Positions 53,082 through 62,868 of a stretch of 64,000 bases of DNA are shown in pieces. A program made the translations under genes and the position numbers. Position 1 is the stretch's first letter. Each line of letters starts with the position of its first letter. The stretch comes from Enterococcaceae bacterium OF42-14pH9A (GTDB taxonomy: Bacteria > Bacillota > Bacilli > Lactobacillales > Enterococcaceae). The stretch covers positions 267,865-331,864 of the forward strand of contig JAQEYU010000004.1 in assembly GCA_027692465.1 (NCBI GenBank), in the 5' to 3' direction. A model generated the notes under the pieces. That model saw only the letters and a list, made by a program, of their open reading frames with translations, searched no databases and was not told the DNA's origin.

Positions 53082-55220
53082 ATGAACAAGAAAAATAACG
53101 GTATTCTCAAGAATACCTTGTATTATGTACTCGTGCTGTTGGCGATGTTCACCATCGTCTATTTCCTGTTGGGAAATGGCGGACAGCAATCGCCTGATAT
53201 CGAGTACTCCACCTTTAAAGAACAGCTGACAGACGGAAAGGTCAAAGATTTCTCTGTTCAGCCGGTGAACGGTGCCTACAAGATTACCGGTCACTACAAA
53301 GAAAAACAGGAAGTGGCCAATAATAACGGCCTCAGCGTGCTGGGCAGTACGGCAGCGGAAACCACCAGCTTCACCACGGTGATTTTGCCAAACGACAGCA
53401 CACTAAAAGAGATTACCGACTTGGCAGCTGACAGCAACGTCAAGACTGTGATCAAAGAGCAGTCCAACAGCGGGCTGTGGCTGAGTCTGCTGATGAGCTT
53501 CCTGCCGCTGGTACTGATCATCTTCTTCTTTTACATGATGATGGGCCAACAAGGCGGTGGCGGCGGTGGCGGCGGCCGTGTGATGAACTTCGGCAAGTCT
53601 AAAGCTAAAGAAGCCGACAAGAAGGCCAACCGGGTCCGTTTCTCGGACGTTGCCGGTGCCGAAGAAGAAAAACAAGAACTGGTGGAAGTCGTGGAATTTC
53701 TGAAAGATCCGCGGCGTTTCGTAGAACTGGGTGCCCGCATCCCGGCCGGCGTATTGCTGGAGGGACCTCCGGGGACCGGTAAAACTTTGCTGGCCAAAGC
53801 TGTTGCCGGTGAAGCCGGTGTGCCGTTTTATTCCATCTCCGGTTCGGACTTCGTTGAGATGTTCGTCGGGGTCGGTGCCAGCCGTGTGCGTGACTTGTTT
53901 GAAACAGCTAAGAAAAATGCCCCAGCCATCATTTTCATCGATGAAATTGATGCCGTCGGTCGCCAACGTGGTGCCGGTATGGGCGGTGGCCATGATGAAC
54001 GGGAACAAACCCTGAACCAATTGTTGGTTGAGATGGACGGGTTTGACGGCAACGAAGGCGTAATCGTCATCGCTGCAACCAACCGTTCCGATGTCTTGGA
54101 TCCAGCCTTGTTGCGTCCAGGCCGTTTTGACCGTCAGATTCTGGTAGGTCGTCCGGATGTCAAAGGCCGAGAAGCCATCTTGAAAGTCCATGCCCGCAAC
54201 AAACCGCTGGCAGACGATGTTGATCTGAAAGTCGTTGCCCAACAAACACCGGGCTTTGCCGGTGCGGATCTGGAAAACGTCTTGAACGAAGCAGCCTTGG
54301 TTGCTGCTCGTCGTAACAAGAAGAAAATCGATGCTTCCGATATCGATGAAGCTGAAGATCGGGTGATTGCCGGTCCTGCGAAAAAAGACCGGGTCATCTC
54401 CAAACGGGAACGGGAAATGGTGGCCTACCACGAAGCCGGTCATACAATCGTCGGTCTGGTATTGAGCCGCGCCCGTGTCGTCCACAAAGTAACGATTATC
54501 CCTCGGGGCCGCGCAGGCGGTTACATGATCGCTTTGCCAAAAGAAGATCAGATGCTGATGACCAAAGACGATATGTTCGAACAAATCGTGGGTCTGTTAG
54601 GTGGTCGGACGGCCGAAGAAATCATCTTCAACGTTCAATCTACAGGTGCTTCCAATGACTTCGAGCAGGCAACCGGCCTGGCCCGCAGCATGGTGACCGA
54701 ATACGGAATGAGTGAAAAACTCGGACCGGTTCAATACGAAGGCAATCACCAAGTCTTCGTCGGTCGTGACTACGGTCAAACCAAGGGCTATTCCGAACAA
54801 ATCGCCTTCGAGATTGATCAGGAAGTCCGCAATATCTTGAACGCCGCTCATGCCAAAGCTCGTGAAATCATCGAAACTCACCGGGCACAGCACAAGCTGA
54901 TCGCCGAAAAACTGCTGGAATTTGAGACACTGGATGCCAAGGCAATCAAGTCCTTGTTTGAAACAGGCAAGATGCCGGAAGGATCCGAAAGCAGCGATTA
55001 TCCAAGCGAAAAAGCCCAGACTTTCGAAGAAGCAAAACGCGCTTTGGAAGAAAAGGATGCCGCTAAACAAGCGGAAGAAAAGCAGGATTTCGATGAAGCG
55101 AAAGATTACTTCAAAGCTGAAGCTGATGAAGCCCGTCTGGATGCCGACGAAGCGATCAAAGAAGTTAAAGAAGATATCGACAACGAACGAAAAGATGTCG
55201 ATGACGAAAACAAATTCTGA
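53082..55220 (+). CDS. ftsH: ATP-dependent zinc metalloprotease FtsH
   Basis: A 712-residue membrane protease. Two membrane segments (about 9-29 and 130-150) flank a small external domain. A glycine run follows, then the AAA domain with Walker A GPPGTGKT (228-235), Walker [12 protein letters not shown] and the second region of homology RPGRFDRQ, and the M41 domain with HEAGH (450-454). The last 75 residues are acidic and repetitive ([23 protein letters not shown]), as in other lactic acid bacteria. It degrades membrane and regulatory proteins. Confidence 0.96.
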   Translation: MNKKNNGILKNTLYYVLVLLAMFTIVYFLLGNGGQQSPDIEYSTFKEQLTDGKVKDFSVQPVNGAYKITGHYKEKQEVANNNGLSVLGSTAAETTSFTTVILPNDSTLKEITDLAADSNVKTVIKEQSNSGLWLSLLMSFLPLVLIIFFFYMMMGQQGGGGGGGGRVMNFGKSKAKEADKKANRVRFSDVAGAEEEKQELVEVVEFLKDPRRFVELGARIPAGVLLEGPPGTGKTLLAKAVAGEAGVPFYSISGSDFVEMFVGVGASRVRDLFETAKKNAPAIIFIDEIDAVGRQRGAGMGGGHDEREQTLNQLLVEMDGFDGNEGVIVIAATNRSDVLDPALLRPGRFDRQILVGRPDVKGREAILKVHARNKPLADDVDLKVVAQQTPGFAGADLENVLNEAALVAARRNKKKIDASDIDEAEDRVIAGPAKKDRVISKREREMVAYHEAGHTIVGLVLSRARVVHKVTIIPRGRAGGYMIALPKEDQMLMTKDDMFEQIVGLLGGRTAEEIIFNVQSTGASNDFEQATGLARSMVTEYGMSEKLGPVQYEGNHQVFVGRDYGQTKGYSEQIAFEIDQEVRNILNAAHAKAREIIETHRAQHKLIAEKLLEFETLDAKAIKSLFETGKMPEGSESSDYPSEKAQTFEEAKRALEEKDAAKQAEEKQDFDEAKDYFKAEADEARLDADEAIKEVKEDIDNERKDVDDENKF

Positions 55221-55230
55221 TTTTAATCAA

Positions 55231-55270
55231 ACGACCCGCCGAAGAGTTACAATCGGCGGGTCGTTTTTTT
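55231..55270 (+). terminator. Terminator after ftsH
   Basis: Perfect arms ACGACCCGCCGA and TCGGCGGGTCGT followed by seven T. Confidence 0.92.
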
Positions 55271-55383
55271 GCACGCTGACAAGATGGTGTCAGCGTCTTT
55301 CCACAGCAATTGCGAGGCTGCTTTAGTTGCGTAATTCGTCGGAAAACGGCATGCTTGAAGAAAACCGAAAGCAGGTGGCGTTC

Positions 55384-55872
55384 ATGGAAGCAAATGTGTA
55401 TATCCTACTGACCTTTGTCGGGGTTTGGATGTTGTATATCTTTCCTTTGTATCAAGGTATCGAAGAACTGTCGGAGCAAAAGCGCGTCTTGCGGAAATTT
55501 TCAGTCGGCGGGAAAAAATACCCGCAGGTGTCCCCCTGGTGGTGGCTGCTTCCGCCGGTAAAGATTTCCAAGGAGAAGCAGCGGGGTATCAAAATATTGA
55601 AGGATAACTTCAGTGAGGAAGAAGATGTCCGGGCGCTGTTTCATTTTTTCAATAAAACTACCGGCTGGTTTTATATCGCAATTGCCGGTCTGCTGAATGG
55701 CATCGTTGCAACGGCTGAACTGGCTGCGGCCCTGCCTTTTACGGTACCGCTGGTGGGACAATTGGCTGTGGATCTGGTGATCATCGTGAGCGGGCTGCTG
55801 CATGCCCGCTACCGTGTCAGCCGACGTCGTGAACAGCGGCTGATAGAACAGTTGGCGGGTCGGCGCAAGTAG
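55384..55872 (+). CDS. Hypothetical membrane protein
   Basis: About 162 residues starting MEANVYILLTFVG after AGCAGGTGG; a longer frame from 55327 is possible. One N-terminal membrane segment, a cytoplasmic basic middle with a Trp-rich stretch (VSPWWWLLPPVK), and two C-terminal membrane segments. It ends in an Arg-rich tail. I recognise no family. It lies alone between the ftsH terminator and the ABC operon. Confidence 0.55.
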   Translation: MEANVYILLTFVGVWMLYIFPLYQGIEELSEQKRVLRKFSVGGKKYPQVSPWWWLLPPVKISKEKQRGIKILKDNFSEEEDVRALFHFFNKTTGWFYIAIAGLLNGIVATAELAAALPFTVPLVGQLAVDLVIIVSGLLHARYRVSRRREQRLIEQLAGRRK

Positions 55873-55991
55873 CGGCCAATGAAAGAAGCAGTGACAAAAA
55901 GGCGCCGTTCACTATTTGAGTCGAACCGCCTTTTGTCTATGTTGCTTGGTAGCGGCGTGAAAGAGAAAAGTTCTGTTGGTGAGCAAAGTAA

Positions 55992-56020
55992 GTGACAAAG
56001 TGTCACCGAACGTTTATACT
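55992..56020 (+). promoter_or_regulatory. Promoter with overlapping palindromic operator for the ABC operon
   Basis: -35 GTGACA (55992-55997), 17-base spacer, -10 TATACT (56015-56020). The palindrome GTGACA-AAG-TGTCAC (55992-56006) covers the -35, so a dimeric repressor (for example TetR- or GntR-like) probably blocks it. The regulator gene is not in the window. Confidence 0.65.
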
Positions 56021-56090
56021 ACCTTTTGTAAACGGAAATAGAATTGAAAATTTCAAGAAAAAAGATTTCCGTAATTTATCGAGGAAGTGA

Positions 56091-57188
56091 ATGACGATGT
56101 TTTTAGCAAAGAAAGAAATGCGTTACGCCAAACTCCGCTACAGTCTGATCATCGGGATCATGCTGCTGGTCTCTTATGTGGTGTTTCTACTGTCGGGTCT
56201 GGCTTCCGGTCTGGCCCACGAATTTGAACAGGCCATTACTGATTGGCAGGCCGAGACGGTGATCTTGGCAGAAGATGCCAATAAAAGTCTGAATGCTTCG
56301 CAACTGACCCAAGGAGATGCGGCCCGCGTGACGGCTGCTGACAAGGCGGCAGTAGGTGTTTTCAACGGTGCCGTGAAAAAAGGCGGCGCGCATGCTGCCA
56401 AAAATGATGTGACGGTCTTCGGGACGGAGGCAGATGCCTTTTTGCTGCCAAAGGTGACAGCAGGTAAGAATTTTGCTGCTGAAAATGAGATCATCATTTC
56501 GCAGAATCTGGCAGATGAAGGGTACAAGGTAGGCGATCAGGTGACCATCGGCAAATATGATGAAAAACTGACAATCGTGGGGATTTTCCCGGTGACCTAT
56601 TACCTGGTTTCGCCGGTAGTCTATACGTCGCTGGATACCTTCACGAATCTGAAATACGGAACCCAGCCCTTTGCCGATGAAAACAGTAAGCCGGTCAATG
56701 CAATTGTAGTCAAAGAGGCCAAGGCAGCGCTGGACAACAGTGATGCTCAAGCAGAAAATCTGCAGTCAATCAAGACTGCCGACTTTATCGAAGCACTGCC
56801 GGGTTATTCGGCGCAAAATCTGACCCTCAATGGGATGATTTACTTCTTGTTTGTGATCGTGGCTGCCGTGGTAGGGATTTTCATGTATGTCATCACTATG
56901 CAAAAAGCACCGGTTTTCGGTGTTATGAAAGCACAAGGGATCTCTAACAGCTTCATCGCCAAATCCATCGTGGCCCAGTCTTTCATGGTAGGGATAATGG
57001 GGGTGGCCGCAGCCGCGATTCTGGCCTTTTTGACCAGCCTGGTTCTGCCGGCGGCGATGCCGTTTCAAGTGCTGCCGCTGCAATGGTTGATCTATAGCCT
57101 GATCTTGTTGGCAGTCGCCGTCTTGGGTGGCGTCTTCTCGATCCGCACGGTCACAAAAGTCGATCCAATCACAGCAATCGGAGGGTGA
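56091..57188 (+). CDS. ABC transporter permease (FtsX/MacB-like)
   Basis: A 365-residue permease: membrane segment about 18-42, an extracellular MacB-type domain (about 45-240), then three membrane segments in the FtsX arrangement ending RTVTKVDPITAIGG. Such pairs drive mechanotransmission rather than transport in many cases, exporting or extracting peptides or lipoproteins. GAGGAAG ribosome site. It overlaps the reading region of the ATPase only at the alternative GTG. Confidence 0.87.
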   Translation: MTMFLAKKEMRYAKLRYSLIIGIMLLVSYVVFLLSGLASGLAHEFEQAITDWQAETVILAEDANKSLNASQLTQGDAARVTAADKAAVGVFNGAVKKGGAHAAKNDVTVFGTEADAFLLPKVTAGKNFAAENEIIISQNLADEGYKVGDQVTIGKYDEKLTIVGIFPVTYYLVSPVVYTSLDTFTNLKYGTQPFADENSKPVNAIVVKEAKAALDNSDAQAENLQSIKTADFIEALPGYSAQNLTLNGMIYFLFVIVAAVVGIFMYVITMQKAPVFGVMKAQGISNSFIAKSIVAQSFMVGIMGVAAAAILAFLTSLVLPAAMPFQVLPLQWLIYSLILLAVAVLGGVFSIRTVTKVDPITAIGG

Positions 57189-57193
57189 GCATT

Positions 57194-57886
57194 ATGACAA
57201 ACGCATTGGATATGCAGCAAATCAAAAAAGTTTTCGGCTCCGGCCATACAGAAGTCACCGCGCTGAAGGGCATCGATTTTGCGGTAGCCCCCGGCGAGTT
57301 TGTTTCAATCATCGGGCCCTCGGGTTCCGGTAAGAGTACCTTTTTGACAATCGCCGGCGGGCTGCAAAACCCAAGCTCCGGCAAGATTCTGATCAACGGG
57401 CACGATTTCACCGACCTGTCAGAAAAAGAACGCAGCAAGCTGCGCTTCAAGGAGATCGGCTTTATCCTGCAAAGCTCGAACCTGATCCCTTACTTGAAGA
57501 TCAAAGAGCAGTTTTATCTGGTGGACAAGGTGAAAAAAGTGCCAATGAACAAAGAACGGGTCACCGAACTTTTGACCTCGTTGGATATTTTGGATTTAAA
57601 AGACAAATACCCGCGGGATCTTTCCGGTGGAGAACGCCAACGAGTGGCAATCGGCCGGGCATTGTACAATGATCCCAGCCTGATCCTGGCAGACGAGCCC
57701 ACTGCCGCTTTGGATACCGACCATGCTTATGATGTAGTGAAACTGCTGGTAAAAGAAGCCCATGAAAAACAAAAGGCGACGATCATGGTGACCCACGATC
57801 CCCGCATGACCCAGTGGAGCGACCGGATTCTGCGTATGGCAGACGGCCTGCTGGTTCCGGAAAAAGCCGGCGCAACTGCAGAATAA
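57194..57886 (+). CDS. ABC transporter ATPase (LolD/MacB-like)
   Basis: About 230 residues: Walker A GPSGSGKST near 40, Q-loop, signature LSGGERQRVAIGRAL, Walker B LILADEPTAALD and the switch VTHDPRM. It belongs to the LolD/MacB/BceA group and pairs with the FtsX-like permease just upstream. The GGAGGG lies 8 bases before the ATG at 57194; the in-frame GTG at 57185 is an unlikely start. Confidence 0.9.
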   Translation: MTNALDMQQIKKVFGSGHTEVTALKGIDFAVAPGEFVSIIGPSGSGKSTFLTIAGGLQNPSSGKILINGHDFTDLSEKERSKLRFKEIGFILQSSNLIPYLKIKEQFYLVDKVKKVPMNKERVTELLTSLDILDLKDKYPRDLSGGERQRVAIGRALYNDPSLILADEPTAALDTDHAYDVVKLLVKEAHEKQKATIMVTHDPRMTQWSDRILRMADGLLVPEKAGATAE

Positions 57887-57890
57887 GCTG

Positions 57891-58408
57891 GTGTTCTCTC
57901 CAGACAGAAATCAAAACAATTTGTCCGAAGACTCCAGAGCCAGCTGGCATGCCAATCATCGTGGTGCACGGTCGGCTCCAACCTCAGCAAGCTGAGTTGC
58001 AAGTTCAACTTGGCGCTTTCTGCCTTAGTTGAACTGTACCAGCTGACCGTAGGGAGGGTGGCTTCTCATATTCCCCTTAAAGTGCACTACGATGCTGCCA
58101 TGCGCTGTCTCTTCCGTCTTCTCAGCGGATACATCCAGAAAAGTTTCAGAAGGCTCGGAGACTGACCCCGGCGTACAGATTTTACCGTTTGAATGAACTA
58201 CTGACAGTTCGGCGCTGATTTGAAAAATCAGTGGCGTTACTGTCAGTTTGAAGTCAATAGGCCCAAGACAATGAGAAATTTCCGCTGCCTTCCAGTGGAA
58301 TTTCTCGTTGGCTTCGGCCGGCGGCTGTATGCCGGGGGTCAGATCGGAGAGACTTCTGAAACTTTTCGGCACTCGGCTGATTGCTTTAATTCCAGTCCGG
58401 ATGAAATA
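57891..58408 (+). repeat. Large structured noncoding repeat, copy B
   Basis: About 518 bases, same orientation as 50094-50600, with substitutions, a 12-base insertion near 58110 and small indels. Hairpin 58201-58246 is identical in position and sequence to that of copy A. It fills most of the 720-base gap between the ABC ATPase and argD. Confidence 0.85.
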
Positions 58409-58444
58409 GTAGTTTTGAGCGACAGATGACTATAATCAGTGAGT

Positions 58445-58489
58445 AAGCGATGAGAAGGCACAACAGCTGCCGACTCATCGCTTTTTTTT
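58445..58489 (+). terminator. Terminator upstream of argD
   Basis: AAGCGATGAG and CTCATCGCTT arms with an 19-base loop, then T residues. It lies just after repeat copy B and may end its transcript. Confidence 0.85.
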
Positions 58490-58563
58490 GTTGCTGCCGG
58501 CGGGTAAAGAGGATTTTGCATAGATTTTGGCAATTTCCGAATAAAGTTTGCTGTTTGTCGGGT

Positions 58564-58583
58564 TATAATGTATATTAATACAT
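58564..58583 (+). promoter_or_regulatory. argD -10 and possible ArgR site
   Basis: TATAAT at 58564-58569 runs into the near-palindrome TGTATATTAATACAT, which resembles an ARG box. The -35 is weak. Confidence 0.4.
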
Positions 58584-58606
58584 AAATAAAGGGAGCGTGA
58601 ATAAAG

Positions 58607-59743
58607 ATGAGTCATTTATTTCCGAATTATGCTCGTAAACCCTTCGAGATTGTCGAAGGCACGGGATTGACAGTAACCGATCAGACAGGCAAGCAATATC
58701 TTGATTTCACCAGCGGCATCGGTGTGGTGAATCTGGGGCATCACTATCCGGCGGTAGAAGAGGCGCTGGCGCAGCAGGCGGCCCGGTTGTGGCACATGCC
58801 CAATCTTTATGAAAGCAGTCTGCAGGAGGAAGTGGCGGCAGGTTTGGCGGGCGAGCTGGATTATGTCGGCTTTTTTTGCAACAGCGGCGCCGAAGCCAAC
58901 GAAGCTGCGATCAAGCTGGCCCGCAAATTCACCGGGAAAAGCCCGGTTGTCACTTTTGAGCAATCTTTCCATGGGCGGACGTACGGTGCCATGACTGCTA
59001 CCGGACAAGACAGCATTCATGCCGGTTTCGAGCCGTTGGTACCGGATTTTCATTACGGTATCTATAACGATTACGACAGCATCGATACGCTGATTGACTC
59101 CGAGACAGCGGCAGTTTTGGTGGAACTCATCCAAGGTGAAGGCGGCATCATCACGGCAGAAAAAGCCTGGATCACAGCGCTGGCGGAAAAATGTCGGGCA
59201 TGCGGGGCTCTGCTGATGGTCGACGAGGTCCAGACGGGCATGGGACGGACGGGTTCGCTGTTTGCCTTTCAACAGTTTGCCATCGAACCGGATATTTTCA
59301 CCTTGGCTAAAGGCTTGGGCAACGGCATCCCGGTCGGTGCCATGATGGGTAAGCGGGCACTGGCGTCGGCGTTTGGTCCCGGCTCCCACGGGACAACTTT
59401 CGGGGGCAATAAGCTGGCAATGGCCGCGGCCAAAGCCGTGCTCACAGCGATGAAAGCACCGGGCTTTTTCGATGAGGTCAACCTGCGGAGCCAGGAATTA
59501 TTTGCCGGCCTGACCGCGATTACTTCCGATAAAATCGAAGACATCCGGGGACTGGGATTGATGATAGGCATCCAACTGACCTCGGCGGAAGTCCTGGCAG
59601 AGGTTAGTGCCGTTTTGGAAGAAAAGGGGCTGTTGACACTGCGGGCGGGGAAAAACGTACTGCGCCTGTTACCGGCATTGACCGTCAGCCGAGAGGAAGT
59701 CAAAGAGGCATTGGCATTGATACAGGAAGTTTTGGAAAAATAA
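58607..59743 (+). CDS. argD: Acetylornithine aminotransferase
   Basis: A 378-residue class III PLP aminotransferase converting N-acetylglutamate semialdehyde to acetylornithine. FTSGIGVVNLGHHYP, the cofactor-phosphate NSGAEANEAAIK, FHGRTYG, DEVQTGMGRTG and LAKGLGNG with PLP-lysine Lys235 are clear. It sits upstream of argCJB but in a separate unit with its own terminator. Confidence 0.93.
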   Translation: MSHLFPNYARKPFEIVEGTGLTVTDQTGKQYLDFTSGIGVVNLGHHYPAVEEALAQQAARLWHMPNLYESSLQEEVAAGLAGELDYVGFFCNSGAEANEAAIKLARKFTGKSPVVTFEQSFHGRTYGAMTATGQDSIHAGFEPLVPDFHYGIYNDYDSIDTLIDSETAAVLVELIQGEGGIITAEKAWITALAEKCRACGALLMVDEVQTGMGRTGSLFAFQQFAIEPDIFTLAKGLGNGIPVGAMMGKRALASAFGPGSHGTTFGGNKLAMAAAKAVLTAMKAPGFFDEVNLRSQELFAGLTAITSDKIEDIRGLGLMIGIQLTSAEVLAEVSAVLEEKGLLTLRAGKNVLRLLPALTVSREEVKEALALIQEVLEK

Positions 59744-59760
59744 TGGATCTAAAAAATAGC

Positions 59761-59813
59761 GCACCGGCGGAAATCGACTTTGAAAGCTGATTTCCGCCGG
59801 TGCGTCTGTTTTT
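59761..59813. terminator. Terminator between argD and the converging GNAT gene
   Basis: 15-base arms GCACCGGCGGAAATC and GATTTCCGCCGGTGC, then GTCTGTTTTT. Confidence 0.88.
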
Positions 59814-59845
59814 GTGCCAACTCATGAAATAATCTGATCCTGTCC

Positions 59846-60292
59846 TCAAGTATCGATTCGCTGTATTTCTGCCAGCGGGAAATCCCGATAAGCGAGATCT
59901 GCTCTCAATTTGAAGCCTTGCTCCTGCCAAAAACAGTTGCCCAATTCATTTTTCGAGAAGACTACCAGTGCAACTTTACGAATATTTTCTGCAATCAGCG
60001 CCTGCTTGACCTCAGTCACCAGTCGGGTCGCCAGTTTTTGTCGGCGACAGTCGGCGGCGACCGTCAAATGATAGATAAAGCCGCGACGGCCGTCATGACC
60101 GGCCAGGATTACACCGATCACGTCTCCGTTATTCTCTGATTTTGCGATGAAGCAGGTGGTAGGATTGCGTTTCAAAAAGGCAGTGATTCCGGCTTCCGAG
60201 TCGTCCAGATTGTTCAAGCCCATCCCGGGTGTTGCCAGCCATAAACGATGGACAGCGGGATAGTCAGCCGCCTGCATGGGTATAATAGTCAT
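59846..60292 (-). CDS. GNAT-family N-acetyltransferase
   Basis: A 148-residue protein with the GNAT core: VIGVILAGHDGRRGFIYHLTV, in part, and the acetyl-CoA loop CRRQKLATRLV near residue 85 (R/Q-x-x-G/A form), then VFSKNELGNCFWQEQGF. GGAGG ribosome site on the minus strand. It lies on the opposite strand between argD and argC. Substrate unknown; a RimI-like or small-molecule role is equally possible, and no glutamate-acetylating signature is evident. Confidence 0.85.
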   Translation of the reverse strand: MTIIPMQAADYPAVHRLWLATPGMGLNNLDDSEAGITAFLKRNPTTCFIAKSENNGDVIGVILAGHDGRRGFIYHLTVAADCRRQKLATRLVTEVKQALIAENIRKVALVVFSKNELGNCFWQEQGFKLRADLAYRDFPLAEIQRIDT

Positions 60293-60397
60293 TGCTCAAA
60301 CCTCCGATGATTTTTTATTCAGTATGCCAAAGAGTGGCAGCTGGCGCAAGCCGTTATGCAGAAAATACTAGAATTTAGGGACTTATTCTGATTTTTA

Positions 60398-60491
60398 TAC
60401 ATTTATTCAGTTTAAATCCGCATAAAACATTCAAAAATATCACTAAAAATAATAATTAATCATTGACAGAAAAATCCGGAAGTTTTATAAT
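60398..60491 (+). promoter_or_regulatory. argCJB promoter with possible ARG boxes
   Basis: Consensus promoter: TTGACA (60463-60468), 17 bases, TATAAT (60486-60491). Upstream AT-rich ATTCA half-sites in ATACATTTATTCAG (60398-60411) and AACATTCA (60426-60433) resemble ArgR/AhrC operator halves. Confidence 0.6.
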
Positions 60492-60523
60492 TTGAAGTAA
60501 TTCAAGGAAAGCAGGTAGTAATC

Positions 60524-61555
60524 ATGAAAGCGGCAATCGTTGGTGTAACAGGATATACCGGAATCGAATTATTGCGGATCATCCAAGGACACCCGCAATT
60601 GTCCATCGGTACCCTCCACAGTTCTTCGGTGCATAAAGATACAATATCGGATGAATATCCTCATTTGCGTCAACTGATCGCATTGCCGATTCAGGCCTTC
60701 GATCCGGAGGTGATCATGGCTGAAAATGATTTGGTCTTCTTTGCCACTCCGGCCGGGGTCGCCAAAGAGCTGGGACAGGCTTTCGCAGAACGAGGCTTTC
60801 CGATGATTGATCTGTCGGGAGACCTGCGGCTGAAGGATCCGACAGTCTACGAAGCGTGGTACCAAAAAGCGGCCGCTCCGCAGGCAATGCTGGCGCAGGC
60901 GACTTATGGGCTGCCGGAATTCATGACCGAAAAAGCCACTGACCTGATCTCAAATCCCGGTTGTTATGCGACGGCAGCGCTTCTGACGGTTGCGCCGCTG
61001 GTGATCAAAAAGCTGATCGATCCGGCAACGCTGATTCTTGACGGCAAATCCGGTTTGTCCGGCGCCGGCAAAAATCTGAATGAGAGCAGTCATTTCGTGA
61101 ACGTGGACGAAAATATGACCATGTACAAGTTGAACCGCCACCAGCATATTCCGGAAATTTTGCAGCAGTTGCAGCTCTGGGATCCTAGCATCACCGATAT
61201 CCAGTTCACCACCAGTCTCATCCCGGTGAAGCGGGGAATTTTCATGACGGGCTATGCCAAAGCTGCTCCCGGTGTGACGGAGGCCGATTTGTTGGCGGCT
61301 TATGAGGAAATCTATGCCCAACAGCCTTTTGTCCGCATCCAGCCGCAAGGAACTCTGCCGCAGCTGCGCCAGGTGATCGGCACCAATTTCTGTGATATCG
61401 GGCTGGGCTTGAACGCAGGCACCGGCATCGTGACTCTGGTAGGGGTCATCGACAATCTGATGAAAGGCGCCAGCGGGCAGGCGATCCAAAACTACAATCG
61501 CTGGGCCGGTATTGATGAAACTGCCGGACTCTGGTCGCTGCCGATCTATCCATAA
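60524..61555 (+). CDS. argC: N-acetyl-gamma-glutamyl-phosphate reductase
   Basis: A 343-residue NADPH-dependent reductase. IVGVTGYTGIELLRI forms the nucleotide fold, SNPGCYATA holds the catalytic Cys147, and the HRHxPEI motif is present as NRHQHIPEI. It starts the argCJB operon after AAGCAGG. Confidence 0.95.
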   Translation: MKAAIVGVTGYTGIELLRIIQGHPQLSIGTLHSSSVHKDTISDEYPHLRQLIALPIQAFDPEVIMAENDLVFFATPAGVAKELGQAFAERGFPMIDLSGDLRLKDPTVYEAWYQKAAAPQAMLAQATYGLPEFMTEKATDLISNPGCYATAALLTVAPLVIKKLIDPATLILDGKSGLSGAGKNLNESSHFVNVDENMTMYKLNRHQHIPEILQQLQLWDPSITDIQFTTSLIPVKRGIFMTGYAKAAPGVTEADLLAAYEEIYAQQPFVRIQPQGTLPQLRQVIGTNFCDIGLGLNAGTGIVTLVGVIDNLMKGASGQAIQNYNRWAGIDETAGLWSLPIYP

Positions 61556-61618
61556 AGCAGCTAAAAGCTGTCACCCTGCCGGCGGTCTTGGCCGGCAATC
61601 ACAACAAGGAGGTCCCGT

Positions 61619-62809
61619 ATGCAAAAAATCAACGGAACCATCGCAGCACCCAAAGGGTTTCACGCCGACGGGATCCACTGCGGTTTGAAGAAAAAGAAAA
61701 AAGATATCGGTTGGCTGTACTCCGAAGTCCCGGCGCAGGCGGCCGGGGTCTTTACTACCAATAAGGTCAAAGCTGCACCGGTCTATTATACGAAGGCCGC
61801 ACTGGCTGACGGACAGCTGCAGGCAATCATCGTCAATTCCGGCAATGCCAACGCTTGTACCGGTGAGCAAGGGATGAAGGATGCCCAACTGATGACAGAA
61901 CTCACTGCGACTGCCTTGGCAATCGATCCACAGCTGGTAGCAGTGGCTTCCACCGGCATCATCGGTCAGCTTTTACCGATGGAAACAGTGACAGAAGGGA
62001 TTGCCCAGTTGCACAAAGCCGGCGATGCCAAAGGATTTCAACAGGCGATCCTGACGACGGATACTTGTGAAAAAGTCAGTGTCTATGAAGACCTGATTGC
62101 TGAGCAGACAGTGACAGTCGCGGGCTGCAGCAAAGGTTCCGGGATGATTCACCCCAATATGGCGACCATGCTGGGGTTTGTCACCACCGACGCAGCGATT
62201 TCGGCTGCAACGCTGCAGCAGCTTTTAGCAGAGTTGACAGAGACGACCTTCAATCAGATCACCGTCGACGGAGACACCTCCACCAACGATATGGTGCTGG
62301 TCCTGGCTAACGGTCTGGCGGAAAATCCGCCGATTGCAGCCGGCACTGCTGCTTATGAAGTGTTCAAGCAAATGCTGGCGGCGGTCATGACGGATTTGGC
62401 CAAAGCCATCGCCAAAGACGGCGAAGGGGCCACCAAGTTGATCCAAGTGACTACCAGCGGCGCCAAAGATGATCTTAATGCCCGCATGATCAGTAAAACG
62501 GTGGTGGGTTCTCCGTTAGTAAAGACCGCCATCTTCGGCAAAGATCCCAACTGGGGTCGGATCCTTTGTGCGGTAGGGTACAGCGAGGCTGAGCTGGATT
62601 TGGCGGGACTGACCATCAAAATCGGTGAGTCCACCGTCTACGGCGAGGGGATGCCGCAGGATTATGATGAGTCTGTGATGGCAGCGGCTCTGGAGCAACC
62701 GGAAATCTTCATCGATGTCCGCTTGGAAGACGGCGCAGGGGTCGGGACCGCATGGGGATGCGATCTGACGTATGATTACGTCAAGATCAATGCGTTGTAT
62801 CACACGTGA
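61619..62809 (+). CDS. argJ: Bifunctional glutamate N-acetyltransferase / ornithine acetyltransferase
   Basis: A 396-residue self-cleaving Ntn-type enzyme that recycles acetyl groups in arginine synthesis and can also make N-acetylglutamate. The KGSGMIHPNMATML motif puts the nucleophile Thr183 at the Ala-Thr cleavage site. NSGNANACTG and VDGDTSTNDM are also diagnostic. AAGGAGG ribosome site. The presence of argJ explains the lack of argA or argE here. Confidence 0.95.
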   Translation: MQKINGTIAAPKGFHADGIHCGLKKKKKDIGWLYSEVPAQAAGVFTTNKVKAAPVYYTKAALADGQLQAIIVNSGNANACTGEQGMKDAQLMTELTATALAIDPQLVAVASTGIIGQLLPMETVTEGIAQLHKAGDAKGFQQAILTTDTCEKVSVYEDLIAEQTVTVAGCSKGSGMIHPNMATMLGFVTTDAAISAATLQQLLAELTETTFNQITVDGDTSTNDMVLVLANGLAENPPIAAGTAAYEVFKQMLAAVMTDLAKAIAKDGEGATKLIQVTTSGAKDDLNARMISKTVVGSPLVKTAIFGKDPNWGRILCAVGYSEAELDLAGLTIKIGESTVYGEGMPQDYDESVMAAALEQPEIFIDVRLEDGAGVGTAWGCDLTYDYVKINALYHT

Positions 62810-62868
62810 TGAGCAGCGGCTGCCAGGTGGCGGCCGTAACAGGGATTTATAAGAAAAGGGGTAGGACT

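Noticed and set aside
53403..54584. 393-codon minus-strand frame opposite ftsH
   Set aside because: Shadow of a strongly coding gene; no start signals and no family similarity.
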